In this document: piece after piece, positions 21,874-32,438 of the stretch
Numbering within the stretch: the first letter of the stretch is position 1
Layout of the letters: every line of letters begins with the position of its first letter
Assembly: GCF_050003625.1 (NCBI RefSeq)
Contig: NC_134397.1
Coordinates: forward strand, 70,716,669-70,780,668
DNA: 64,000 bases
Direction of reading: 5' to 3'
DNA from: Haematobia irritans
Lineage: Eukaryota > Arthropoda > Insecta > Diptera > Muscidae
The notes under the pieces: generated by a model
Database searches by the model: none
Told to the model about the DNA's origin: nothing
Seen by the model: the letters and a program-made list of their open reading frames with translations, nothing else
Position numbers and translations under genes: made by a program

Positions 21874-22806
21874 AAGGGTGATTCTTTTGAGGTTAGGATT
21901 TTCATGCATTAGTATTTGACAGATCACGTGGGATTTCAGACATGGTGTCAAAGAGAAAGATGCTCAGTATGCTTTGACATTTCATCATGAATAGACTTAC
22001 TAACGAGCAACGCTTGCAAATCATTGAATTTTATTACCAAAATCAGTGTTCGGTTCGAAATGTGTTTATCGACAAATTTTGTTCAGCGATGAGGCTCATT
22101 TCTGGTTGAATGGCTACGTAAATAAGCAAAATTGCCGCATTTGGAGTGAAGAGCAACCAGAAGCCGTTCAAGAACTGCCCATGCATCCCGAAAAATGCAC
22201 TGTTTGGTGTGGTTTGTACGCTGGTGGAATCATTGGACCGTATTTTTTCAAAGATGCTGTTGGACGCAACGTTACGGTGAATGGCGATCGCTATCGTTCG
22301 ATGCTAACAAACTTTTTGTTGCCAAAAATGGAAGAACTGAACTTGGTTGACATGTGGTTTCAACAAGATGGCGCTACATGCCACACAGCTCGCGATTCTA
22401 TGGCCATTTTGAGGGAAAACTTCGGAGAACAATTCATCTCAAGAAATGGACCGGTAAGTTGGCCACCAAGATCATGCGATTTGACGCCTTTAGACTATTT
22501 TTTGTGGGGCTACGTCAAGTCTAAAGTCTACAGAAATAAGCCAGCAACTATTCCAGCTTTGGAAGACAACATTTCCGAAGAAATTCGGGCTATTCCGGCC
22601 GAAATGCTCGAAAAAGTTGCCCAAAATTGGACTTTCCGAATGGACCACCTAAGACGCAGCCGCGGTCAACATTTAAATGAAATTATCTTCAAAAAGTAAA
22701 TGTCATGGACCAATCTAACGTTTCAAATAAAGAACCGATGAGATTTTGCAAATTTTATGCGTTTTTTTAAAAAAAAAAGTTATCAAGCTCTTAACAAATC
22801 ACCCTT
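21874..22806 (+). mobile_element. DD41D (rosa-like) Tc1/mariner element, internally deleted
   Basis: The terminal inverted repeats begin AAGGGTGATT and end AATCACCCTT, with TA at 21872-21873 and 22807-22808. The element is 933 bp; intact relatives as I remember them are about 1.3 kb. It carries a transposase pseudogene missing its central part. The left flank is AT-rich sequence and the right flank is family B minisatellite. Confidence 0.85.
21987..22699 (+). pseudogene. DD41D mariner-like transposase, internal deletion and frameshift
   Basis: The natural start is ATG 21987 (MNRLTNEQRLQIIEFYYQ), giving the first helix-turn-helix. After about 26 codons the sequence jumps to the catalytic core in a different frame (YRQILFSDEAHFWLNG). 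The first aspartate is in FSDEAHF, the second in FQQDGATCH and the third in LTPLDYFLWG, with 41 residues between the last two: the DD41D spacing. The C-terminus is HLRRSRGQHLNEIIFKK. Most of the DNA-binding half, between HTH 1 and the core, is deleted at about 22055-22062. Not functional; the terminal repeats could still be used in trans. Confidence 0.85.
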
Positions 22807-22865
22807 TAAAATTTTGACAAAACTTTCTATAGTAATAAAATTTTGACAAAATTTTGTATAGAAAT

Positions 22866-23388
22866 AAAATTTTGGTAGATTATTTTTGGCGATATGGACC
22901 AATTTCTGTGTGATTGGCCTTTGGCTATATATAACTATGGACCGATATGGATCAATTTGTGTATGGCTGTTAGCGGCCATATACTAGCGAAATGTACCAA
23001 ATTTCAACCACATCGGATGAATTTTGCTCCTCCAAGAGGTTCCGGAGGTCAAATCTGGGGATCGATTTATATGGGGGCTATATATAATTATGGACCGATG
23101 TGGACCAATTTTTATGTGCGTGAAGATAAATTGTAAATTTAACTAGTCGAGACACAAACCAGGTAGTTTTTGCCTGCGCACCTAATGGGTTAATTACAAT
23201 TTGAGGAGATAAAATATTTAATGAAATTCAGCACTTTTCAACATATTTGCGCAAAATATTTTGGTATTAAACGAAAGATCTTGACAAGTACTATAAATGC
23301 AAGTTGTTGTCATGTTCGAAAGCGTCCCATAAATATTAGTTTTGCAGCTATATTTTAAAAGTCTGTTTGTCCAACTTGAAATAAAGTT
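22866..23388 (+). repeat. Left arm of ~520-bp inverted repeat
   Basis: The arm runs from TTTTGGTAGATTATTTTTGG through family B units (GTACCAAATTTCAACCACAT) into TGCGCACCTAATGGGTTAAT and ends GTCCAACTTGAAATAAAGTT. It is nearly identical, base for base, to the reverse complement of 23901-24418. Differences seen include TTTGGCT against ATCGGCT in the outer part and ATAAAATATT against ATAACATATT. Confidence 0.9.
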
Positions 23389-23900
23389 AAACTACGCCCA
23401 CTGTGCAATACCTGCTCTAGATTTTTTGGTATCAAATGAAAGCTCTTGACGAGTACTACAAATGCAAGTAGTTTTTATTTTCTAAAACATCCCAGAAATG
23501 TAGGTTTTTGTTAATTTTTTTTAAATTTAATCGCCACAATTTGAAATAAAACTGAAATGCGCCCACTGTGCAATACCTGCTCTAGATTTTTTGGTATCAA
23601 ATGAAAGCTCTTGATGAGTACTATAAATCCAAGTGGTTGTTATATTCGAAAGCATCATAAAAATATCGATTTTGCCCACTGTGCAACACCTGCTATACAG
23701 TGTTTGGTATCAAATGAAAACTCTTGATGAGTACTATAAATGCAAGTGGTTTTTATTTTCGAAAGTTTCCCAAAAAAAATTGTTTTAAGCAAAAGTAAAA
23801 TTAATTTGCGAAATTTTAGAAAATATCGCACCAGCGCCCACTGTGCAAAACCTGCTCTAGATTTTTTTGGTATCAAATGAAAGCTCTTGACGAGTACTAT
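23389..23900. repeat. Spacer of tandem repeats between the inverted arms
   Basis: Four copies of a segment with CGCCCACTGTGCAA(T/A)ACC + TGCTCTAGATTTTTTGG, ATCAAATGAAAGCTCTTGA and GAGTACTATAAATGCAAG start near 23395, 23561, 23674 and 23836. A diverged copy (TTTGGTATTAAACGAAAG) lies inside each arm, so arms and spacer grew from the same unit. Confidence 0.8.
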
Positions 23901-24418
23901 AACTTTATTTCAAGTTGGACAAACTGACTTTTAAAATATAGCTGCAAAACTAATATTTATGGGACGCTTTCGAACATGACAACAACTTGCATTTATAGTA
24001 CTTGTCAAGATCTTTCGTTTAATACCAAAATATTTTGCGCAAATATGTTGAAAAGTGCTGAATTTCATTAAATATGTTATCTCCTCAAATTGTAATTAAC
24101 CCATTAGGTGCGCAGGCAAAAACTACCTGGTTTGTGTCTCGACTAGTTAAATTTACAATTTATCTTCACGCACATAAAAATTGGTCCACATCGGTCCATA
24201 ATTATATATAGCCCCCATATAAATCGATCCCCAGATTTGACCTCCGGAACCTCTTGGAGGAGCAAAATTCATCCGATGTGGTTGAAATTTGGTACATTTC
24301 GCTAGTATATGGCCGCTAACAGCCATACACAAATTGATCCATATCGGTCCATAGTTATATATAGCCGATGGCCAATCACACAAATTCGTCCATATCGCCA
24401 AAAATAATCTACCAAAAT
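23901..24418 (-). repeat. Right arm of ~520-bp inverted repeat
   Basis: Reverse complement of the left arm; it begins AACTTTATTTCAAGTTGGAC and ends AAAAATAATCTACCAAAA. Both arms contain the same 80-82 codon frame made of family B repeat, which is not a gene. Confidence 0.9.
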
Positions 24419-24955
24419 TTTATTACTACAGAAAGTTTTGTCAAAATGTTATTTCTGTAGAAAATTTTGTAAAAATTTTATTTCTGTTGAAAATTTTGTA
24501 AAAATTTTATTTCTGTTGAAAATTTTGTCAAAATGTTATCAAAATTTTATTTATATAGAAAATTTTGTCAAAATTTTATTTCTATAGAAAATGTTGTCAA
24601 AATTTTATTTCTATAGAAAATTTTGTCAAAATTTTATTTCTATAGAAAATGTTGTCAAAATTTTATTTCTATAGAAAATTTTGTCAAAATTTTATTTCTA
24701 TAGAAAATTTGTCAAAATTTTATTTCTATAGAAAATTTTATCAAAATTTTATTTCTATAGAAAATTTTGTCAAAATTTAATTTCTATAGAAAATTTTATT
24801 AAAATTTAATGTCTATAGAAAATGTTGTGAAAATTTTATTTCTATAGAAACATGTTTACAAAATTTTATTTCAATAGAAAGTTTTGTCAAAATTTTATTT
24901 TTATAGAAAATTGTGTCAAAATTTTATTTCTATAGAAAATTTTGTCGAACTTATA
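24419..24955 (-). repeat. 29-bp minisatellite array
   Basis: About 18 units of AAAATTTTGTCAAAATTTTA + TTTCTATAG; the most homogeneous part is 24580-24790. It ends at TTGTCGAACTTATATACGT, the junction to the family B 5' block now split by the DD37E element. Confidence 0.9.
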
Positions 24956-24961
24956 TACGTA

Positions 24962-26046
24962 AAGGGTGATACGGTCAAAATTTGGTCAAGGGAAAACGCG
25001 TGTAAATCGGTGAAATCGTTTATTTAAAAAATCATATTAAATTTCTTTTTCAAGTTAAATTAGTATAAAATTCAGGAAAATATTCAGTTAGACTTTCGCT
25101 TTTCCAAATCCGAATTGCCGGGCCTCACGCTTGACACCTGCCATCAGATTTTGTATAGCCACCTTGTCCACCTTCTTCGCCGCAGAAAGCCAGTTTGCCT
25201 TGAACTGCTGCTCGTCCTTAGCAGTTTTTTTGGTCTTCTTTAGGTTCCGCTTGACAATAGCCCAGTATTTCTCAATTGGGCGGAGCTCTGGCTTTGGGAG
25301 GGTTCTTGTCTTTGGGAACCACCTGCACGTTGTTGGCGGCGTACCACTCCATGGCCTTTTTACCGTAATGGCAAGATGCCAAATCCGCTACCTTTCCCCT
25401 TCCTTTTGACGTATAAAACTCCTGTCCTGGAAACTGCTTGTAGTCGGCTTTGACGTAGGTTTCGTCGTCCATTACCACGCAGTCAAACTTCGTCAGCATC
25501 GTCGCGTAAGCCTCCGGGATCGCGCTTTGGCTGTCGTATTTTGTTTATCATCGCGATTTGGAGTCACTACCTTCTTGTAAGTCGATAGTCCGGCTCGTTT
25601 TTTGGCTCGATGCACGGTTGTAGACGATACACCCAGCTTATTTGCGGCATCTCGGAGAGAGAGGTTAGGGTTTCGCTTGAAACTACCGGCAACTCTCTTT
25701 GTCGTCTCAGCGGCTTCCGGTTTTCGATTTCCCCCCGATCCAGACTTCCTGGCTGTCGACAAACGTTCCCCAAACACTTTAATTACATTTGTAATGGTTG
25801 ATTTGGCAACTTTTAGCGATTTTGCCAGCTTTGCGTGCGAGTAGCTCGGATTTTCGCGATGCGCGAGCAAAATTTTGATACGCTGCTCTTCTTCCTTGGA
25901 CGGCATTTTGACAACTGAAGAGTGAATTCCAAAAGCAAAATAGGAGCAACATTCTACACACACACCTTCAAAATGAGGGGTGTTCAGGTTTTTTAAATGC
26001 AAAATTGAAAGAAATACGTCAAGTTTATATTGACCAAATCACCCTT
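24962..26046 (-). mobile_element. DD37E Tc1/mariner-type element, internally deleted
   Basis: The ends are AAGGGTGATACGGTC and GACCAAATCACCCTT, with TA at 24960-24961 and 26047-26048. Flanking sequence (TATACGTA / TATTTAGTCGGCC) rejoins to a normal family B stretch. At 1085 bp it is shorter than an intact element would need to be, since about 70 codons of the transposase are missing. Confidence 0.85.
25088..25906 (-). pseudogene. DD37E Tc1/mariner transposase, deleted and frameshifted
   Basis: Starting at ATG 25906 (MPSKEEEQRIKILLAHREN) the protein shows two helix-turn-helix parts (AKLAKSLKVAKSTITNVIK; LSLRDAANKLGVSSTTVHRA). A frame change at about 25500 leads into MLTKFDCVVMDDETYVKAD, which has the first catalytic D. 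An internal deletion joins GRGKVA to DLASCHYGKKAMEW, which has the second D. A one-base shift after KDKNPP leads to PELRPIEKYWAIVKRN, which has the catalytic E. The stop is at 25088. Spacing between the second D and E is about 37 residues. Two frameshifts and the deletion make it non-functional. Confidence 0.85.
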
Positions 26047-26048
26047 TA

Positions 26049-26262
26049 TTTAGTCGGCCTTTTTTTGTTTAATCTCCGTATGGACTAACTTAAAATTTAG
26101 CAGACGGCGTTAAGGATTTTTTAAGATACCTTGCCATCGGCAAGTGTTACCGCAACCCAAATAATTCGATTGTGGATGACAGTCTTTAGTAGAAGTTTCT
26201 ACGCAATCCATGGTGGAGGGTACATAAGATTCGGCCTGGCTGAACTTAAGGCCGTATATAAT
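26049..26262 (-). repeat. Family B 5' block
   Basis: Reversed, it holds GGCCGAATCTTATGTACCC, CCACCATGGATTGCGTAG and CGGTAACACTTGCCGATGGC. The AACAAGT start has decayed to AATTATATACGG. Confidence 0.8.
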
Positions 26263-27127
26263 TGTATATATGTTTAATTTAATATAGGTTACATTAATTT
26301 AATATTTGTTATACATTATTATATTTGTTTTATTTAATATAACTTTAGTCAATTTAATTTCAACTTTATATTGAATGTAATATAGATACAAACAATAAAT
26401 TTAATTTCATTATTTTTATATTAATATACTGTAAATGAATTTAATTTTGCTACTTTTGAAATTCAAAATTACTTTAGTCGAGTATAAATTGATTTCAGTA
26501 ACTTCGCATTAAAGTTTTAGGTTCTTACTAAAAACTATTTTTTTTTTTATAAAACGAAATTTGAAAATCATATTCGTTTTTCTCAAAATTTTATTCTCCT
26601 TTTTCTGCCGTTATATGTCCCCTTCTCAGCAATAATGCAAATATTTAATTTCGTAAAATCTTCACCCACATTACCAAAAATAGATTGACATAGAACCCTA
26701 AAGTAAAAACAAAAAATCTATGCGCATAAATTAAAAATAAATTTTGTGAAAATTGTTGTTGTGTAGTTTATTTTTTGTTTTCGATTGGAAATTGTATCGT
26801 ATACACAATGCGTTACAAACAATAGCCGGTAGAGAAATAAAAACAAATAATTCCAAGCAAAACCAAAAAGTTATCTATAAATGTTTAAACATATGCGATT
26901 GTTTGTAAATTGTTCTCAATGTGTCAAATAGGTGTAAACACAAATTACACTACCCATTGTTGTTATAATTTATTGGCGCAAAACATTCTTTTTTTTGCCG
27001 ATTATGTTGGACATGACATTAATTTTAAAAAGTTGTTATAATAAGTGGTTTTGTATATATTTGGCAGTAACAAAAAGTGATGCATACTAATATACGTAAA
27101 TATGGATAGCTTAGATTAGTTTGCACG
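26263..27127. other. Unclassified AT-rich sequence
   Basis: Long A/T runs with TTTAATATA motifs; no repeat family, RNA or protein gene recognised. Confidence 0.45.
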
Positions 27128-27212
27128 TAAAAATATTGTGTTACAAAATTTGAGTTCTAAACATATGATTTTTACACCCAAACATTTGAAAAACAGTCTT
27201 TTTCGTCCGTGT
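27128..27212 (+). repeat. M5 right-end fragment
   Basis: AAATATTGTGTTACAAAATT, AACATATGATTTTTACACCC and CTTTTTCGTCCGTG match the last 85 bp of M5, with the terminal CCGTG kept. Confidence 0.6.
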
Positions 27213-27425
27213 TTAGACTACTATTTGTGGCGCTATGTCTGTAAAAACAAATCCGCCTCAACTGACGCATTGCAAGACAAATATAAACCTTTATTCGTGA
27301 CATACAGGCCGATAAATATTGCCAAAAAGTATGACAAAATTAGTCTAAGCGGTTGGGCCCATTTGAGTGAGGCGCTGTCAATACTTGGATGGAACAATTT
27401 TCAAACAATATGCAATATGGACCTT
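27213..27425 (+). pseudogene. Possible transposase C-terminal remnant
   Basis: The frame beginning in the M5 fragment continues as LDYYLWRYVCKNKSASTDAL. This resembles the PLDYFLWGYVKSKVYRNKPA region of the DD41D transposase at 21987-22699, including the catalytic aspartate position. Downstream similarity is weak. Likely a decayed mariner-like fragment; not certain. Confidence 0.35.
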
Positions 27426-29035
27426 ACTATCGATTCAAATAAACATTTCAAGCATTATTCTGAATTTTATGTGCTTAAAAAAATTACCCTTTATATAAGA
27501 AATACTGACTACTATTATTTTGCCCACAACTGTATTACAAATATCCATTAAATGAATTTAACAAATCAGTGGAAAACAATCAAAAATTGAAATGATACTA
27601 AAATTAACGTGAACCAAATCTGTATCACAACCAATATCATCGGTCTTTCGCCACTAATTGAAACATCATCAAAGTAAAGCAGAACGGGCACAAAGAAGGT
27701 AGATAATAAAAAAATGACAAATTCATATGAAATTTCACACTTACTCATACATGGCATCGACCAGATCACGTTCCCAAGTCATTAGGCGTTTCATTTTTTA
27801 AAGGTGCGTTACGGGCGGCGATACGATGAGTGGTCAGTGATGGGCACTGGCTGCTTAACTGGAATGAAATGCCAAAAATTTTCCCACAATTTTCAAAGGC
27901 AATTGGCAGCTTGTAAAAACTTTGCCTTGTATTTTTCTAATGAATATTTTTTATTTATTTTGGCTTTAATATAACTTTTCCACACTTTAATTTTCTTTGT
28001 GATTTTTTTTTATTTTAGCAATTATTGGCAAATTCGAGCGATTTATATTTTATAATTAAATGTTATTAATACTGCTATGGCAATTCAAGGATTTTCTCGT
28101 TTCAGACTCATAGACAACAAGAGAGATCTTTTGTGGGAGAGAACATTCGCTACAACTGCAACTCGTTACTCGTTATATTCTCTTTACTTTCTCTTGGCTC
28201 TCTGCTACACACTGTTTCAAATGGATGGGGTGGGGTTGGGGTCACAACAAATGCGTTCTTTTTATGGTGGGATAGGCAAATATATAGGAAATTTTACAAA
28301 ATTTACTATGAAACATAGCTATGTTTATTTTTTTCTAAATTTCTTTGCAAACACAAAATAATTTTTGAGAAACAAAAACACAAAATTCTACTCTTTTTTC
28401 CTTTTTTAAATTTTTAATTCCGTTAGACTCATTTCGTTTGTAATGTTGTTTTTTGTTAAAGCAGTTTTACATGCTCCCCCGCTGCTTAAGTTTTCTCTTT
28501 GTTTTTGTCTCAATTTCCCTTTGGCCTTAATGTTTGAGAAAATTTAAATGTAACGCAACTCAGACGCTTGAATTTTCTATACACGTCGCCGCCTTTAAGA
28601 CGTTTTAGTTTAAACTGAAAAATTCATCCAACAGGTACGTATCTTTTATTGTGCAAAACCCTCAATGAGAGCGACGACGCAACGTCAACGACATAAAATC
28701 ATCCAAGAAAAGTCACAAAAAACACAAAATTATCCAACCCAGGTTGTTGTGATCCCGTTTGGTGCGGGGGACACTTTTTGGTTTGTGTTTGTGGTGAGAA
28801 ATAAGGCTGCAAATTAAAAACAAATCAAACCAAAAACATGGGCAAAATATCAGAGAGCAAAAATCAACCCAAAAAGGTAGCAGAAAATCCACGAGAGCAG
28901 AAAAACATGTTAAGCTATTGTGTTAAATCATTTAGGTAGTGGACAGTGGTTAAGAAGTGGACGTCTTTTATTCCCTATACGAAAGGGTCTGGTCTTTATG
29001 AAATTCTTATTCGATTGAATAATATATTCTGAATT
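27426..29035. other. Unclassified, possibly host-derived sequence
   Basis: Largely free of recognised repeats and less AT-rich in places (28100-28300, 28560-28820). A 94-codon frame at 28077-28361 and a 67-codon minus frame at 27566-27769 have no recognised domain. ATCCAACAG|GTACGTATC at about 28626-28643 fits a 5' splice site, and CA/GA-rich sequence follows, as in fly 5' leader regions. This could hold an untranslated exon; nothing here proves it. Confidence 0.35.
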
Positions 29036-29059
29036 AAATTTTACTTAGAATTAAAAATA

Positions 29060-29340
29060 AAATTAAAAAAAAAACTACAATTAAAATATAAATTTTAATT
29101 TTAATTAAATTAAAATTAAAATTAAAATTAAAATTAAAATTAAAATTAAAATTAAAATTAAAATTAAAATTAAAATTAAAATTAAAATTTAAATTAAAAT
29201 TAAAATTAAAATTAAAATTAAAATTAAAATTAAAATTAAAATTAAAATTAAAATTAAAATTAAAATTAAAATTAAAATTAAAATTAAAATTAAAATTAAA
29301 ATAAAAATAAAAATTAAAACTAAAATTAAAATTAGAATAA
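29060..29340. repeat. (AAAATT)n hexanucleotide microsatellite
   Basis: About 280 bp of AAAATT repeats with few interruptions, degrading at both ends. It directly precedes the start of a family B element at 29358. Confidence 0.95.
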
Positions 29341-29632
29341 GAATAAAAATTAAAATTAACAAGTATATACGGCCGTACGTTCGCCCAGGCCGAAACTTAT
29401 GTACCCTCCACCATGGATTACGAATAAACTTTTACCACAATCGAATTTCTTGGGTTGCGGTAACTCTTGCCGATGGCAAGGTATTTTAAAAAATCCTTAA
29501 CGACGTCTTCTAAATTGTAAGTTAGTCCATACGGGGGATATATTAAACAACTAAAAAGGCCGATTAAAGACATATATAATTCAGTTCGACAAAAGTTTCT
29601 ATAGAAATAAAATGTTGACTAAATTTTCTATA

Positions 29633-30608
29633 CACGCTCACAAAAAATCGCTTCTGTAACATATACTCCCAAACATATTTTGCTTCAAGCATATACATTT
29701 TTGGGTATTGCCCAAACATTTATATGTTTGATCTCTTCCAATATATAATATGTTTGAAAGCATATTGGTGTAAACAATATATGTTTGGGTAGTCTAAGTT
29801 CCAAACATTTTGTATTTTTGCATCCAAATTCAATAATATTGTCTTCCAAAAAACAATATGTTATTATGTGAACATATAATATGTTTGGAAGCATTTTGCA
29901 CCCAAAAATAGTATATGCTTAAAAAAAATTCTCCCAAACAATATTGTGCTCAAAATTTTATTTATTTATTTATATATTTACAGTCATAATGAATTATGAA
30001 AATAAACAGGTAATATAGGTGCTAACAACATAGGTTTTCGACCTGAATGCTCAAAATTTTGTTTCTGCCTAATTGTATATTCCCCCACATCTTTCTCACT
30101 TCCACGAGATTTTTTAGTTCTTAGCACCTTTTTCTGTAATACAAACATTGTAGAAGAAATTATTCAATTGTATGATTTTTTTATTTTAATTTTACCTTTT
30201 GCCGGAGGGGGATTCGAACAGCGGACCACACAGTTTGTAAGGATCAAAGAAGTAGCTGATCAATTGCCCAAGGAAAAATAAAATGTTAATTTTGTAATAA
30301 CAAGCAACAACCACCAACTTAATTCAATATCGCTCCCTGTTAAATAGCGCTCCAAGCTACTAAACACATATATGTTTATAGCCTATTTCTAAATTAATAT
30401 ATGTTTGCATCCAAGCATATTATATTTACAAACATTTTATGTCCCAAACATAATATGTTCTAACATATTAACATATATGTCCCAAACATGTTATGCTAGT
30501 TTATGAACATTATATGCTTGCACTCAAAAATATTGTGTTTAAAAATTTGTGTTCCAAACATATAATGTTTATAGCCAAACATATGAAAAACAGCCTTTTT
30601 CATCCGTG
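29633..30608 (+). mobile_element. M5 non-autonomous DNA transposon carrying SINE-2
   Basis: CACGCTCACAAAAAATCGC at the left, CTTTTTCATCCGTG at the right, TA at 29631-29632 and 30609-30610; 976 bp. The target is the 29-bp minisatellite: removing the element and one TA restores TTTCTATAGAAATAAAA. SINE-2 lies inside at about 29930-30250, reversed. Confidence 0.9.
29930..30250 (-). mobile_element. SINE-2 inside M5
   Basis: Tail TTTATTTATTTATATATTTA at the left and head with GGATTCGAACAGCGG (B box, reversed) near 30209-30223. Same position and orientation within M5 as in the other long M5 copies. Confidence 0.7.
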
Positions 30609-32438
30609 TAGAAATAAAATTTTAACAAAACTTTCTATAGAAATAAAATTTTCACAAAATAGAAATAAAATTTTGACAAAATTTTCTACAAAAATTAAAT
30701 TTTGACAAAACTTTCTACAGTAATAAAATTTTGACAAAACTTTCTATAGTAATAAAATTTTGACAAAATTTTGTATAGAAATAAAATTTTGGCGATATGG
30801 ACCAATATTTGTGTGATTGGCCTTTGGCTATATATAACTATGGACCGATATGGATCAATTTGTGCATGGCTGTTAACGGCCATATACTAGCGAAATGTAC
30901 CAAATTTCAACCAAATCGGATGAATTTTGCTCCTCCAAGAGGTTCCGGAAGTCAAATCTGGGGATCGATTTATATGGGGGCTATATATAATTATGGACCG
31001 ATGTGAACCAATTTTTGCATGGTTGTTAGATACCATATACTAACACCACATACTAACTTTCAACCGGATCGGATTAAATTTGCTCTTTCAAGAGGCTCCA
31101 GAGTTCAAATCTGGGGATCGGTTTATATGGGGTCTATATAATTATGGACCGATATGAACCAATTTTTGCAGTGTTGTTAGAGACCATATACTAACACCAC
31201 GTTTCAAATTTCAACCGAATCGGATGAATTTTGCTCCTCCAAGAGGTTCCGGAGGTCAAATCTGGGGATCGGTTTATATGGGGGCTATATATAATAATGG
31301 ACCTATATGGACCAATTTTTGCTTGGTTGTTAGAGACCATATACTGACACCACGTACCAAAAATCCACTACATCGGATGAATTTTGCTCCTCTAAGAGGC
31401 TCCGGAGTTCAAATCTGGGGATCGGTTTATATGGGGTCTATATAATTATGGACCGATATGAACCAATTTTTGCAGTGTTGTTAGAGACCATATACTAACA
31501 CCACGTTTCAAATTTCAACCGAATCGGATGAATTTTGCTCCTCCAAGAGGCTTCGGAGGTCAAATCTGGGGATCGGTTTATATGGGGGCTGTATATATTT
31601 ATGGACCGATATGGACCAATTTTTGCATGGTTGTTAAAGACTATATACTAACACCACATACCAAATTTCATCCGGATCGGATGAATTTTGCTCCACCAAG
31701 AGGCTCCGGAGGTCAAATCTGGGGTTCGGTTTATATGGGGGCTATATATATTTATGGACCGATACGGACCAATTTTTGCATGGTTATTACAGACCATATA
31801 TTAACACCACATACCAAATTTCAAGCGGATCGGATGAATTTTGCTCCTCCAAGAGGCTTCGGAGGTCAAATCTGGGGATCGGTTTATATGGGGGCTGTAT
31901 ATATTTATGGACCGATATGGACCAATTTTTGCATGGTTGTTAAAGACTATATACTAACACCACATATCAAATTTCATCCGGATCGGATGAATTTTGCTCC
32001 ACCAAGAGGCTCCGGAGGTCAAATCTGGGGTTCGGTTTATATGGGGGCTATATATATTTATGGACCGAAACGGACCAATTTTTGCATGGTTATTACAGAC
32101 CATATATTAACACCACATACCAAATTTCAAGCGGATCGGATGAATTTTGCTCCTCCATGAGTCTCTGCAAGCCAATTCTGGGGGTCGGTTTATATGGGGG
32201 CTATACGTAAAAGTGGTCCGATATGGCCCACTTGTAATACCATCAATAACAGCTACTTATGCCAAGTTTCAAGTAGATAGCTTGTTTCGTTCGGAAGTTA
32301 GCGTGATTTCAACAGACGGACGGACGGATGGACATGCTCAAATCGACTCAGAATTTCACCACGACCCAATATATATATACGTTATGGGGTATTAGAACAA
32401 TATTTCGATGTGTTACAAACGGAATGAGGGTATAAAAA

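Larger units (their letters stand above)
22808..26262. repeat. Family B composite with a long inverted repeat
   Basis: From left to right it holds a short 29-bp array (22808-22865), an inverted-repeat arm (22866-23388), a tandem-repeat spacer (23389-23900), a second arm (23901-24418), a minus-strand 29-bp array (24419-24955), the DD37E insertion and the family B 5' block on the minus strand (26049-26262). The right end is therefore the element start, read backwards. The arms contain family B 153-bp unit sequence. Confidence 0.75.
29358..32438 (+). repeat. Family B element, near complete, interrupted by M5
   Basis: AACAAGTATATACGGCCG start, 5' block to about 29590, then the 29-bp array (29591-29632 and 30609-30790) split by M5. 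The 153-bp units have TATATGGGG marks at 30971, 31124, 31275, 31428, 31579, 31732, 31885, 32038 and 32191 (steps of 153 or 151). The 3' block has GACGGACGGACG, GATG + GACATGCTC, AAATCGACTCAGAATTTCAC, ACGTTATGGGGTATTAG and TTCGATGTGTTACAAACGGA, ending GAGGGTATAAAAA. Open frames of 73 and 210 codons in the array reflect the 51-codon period. Confidence 0.9.
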
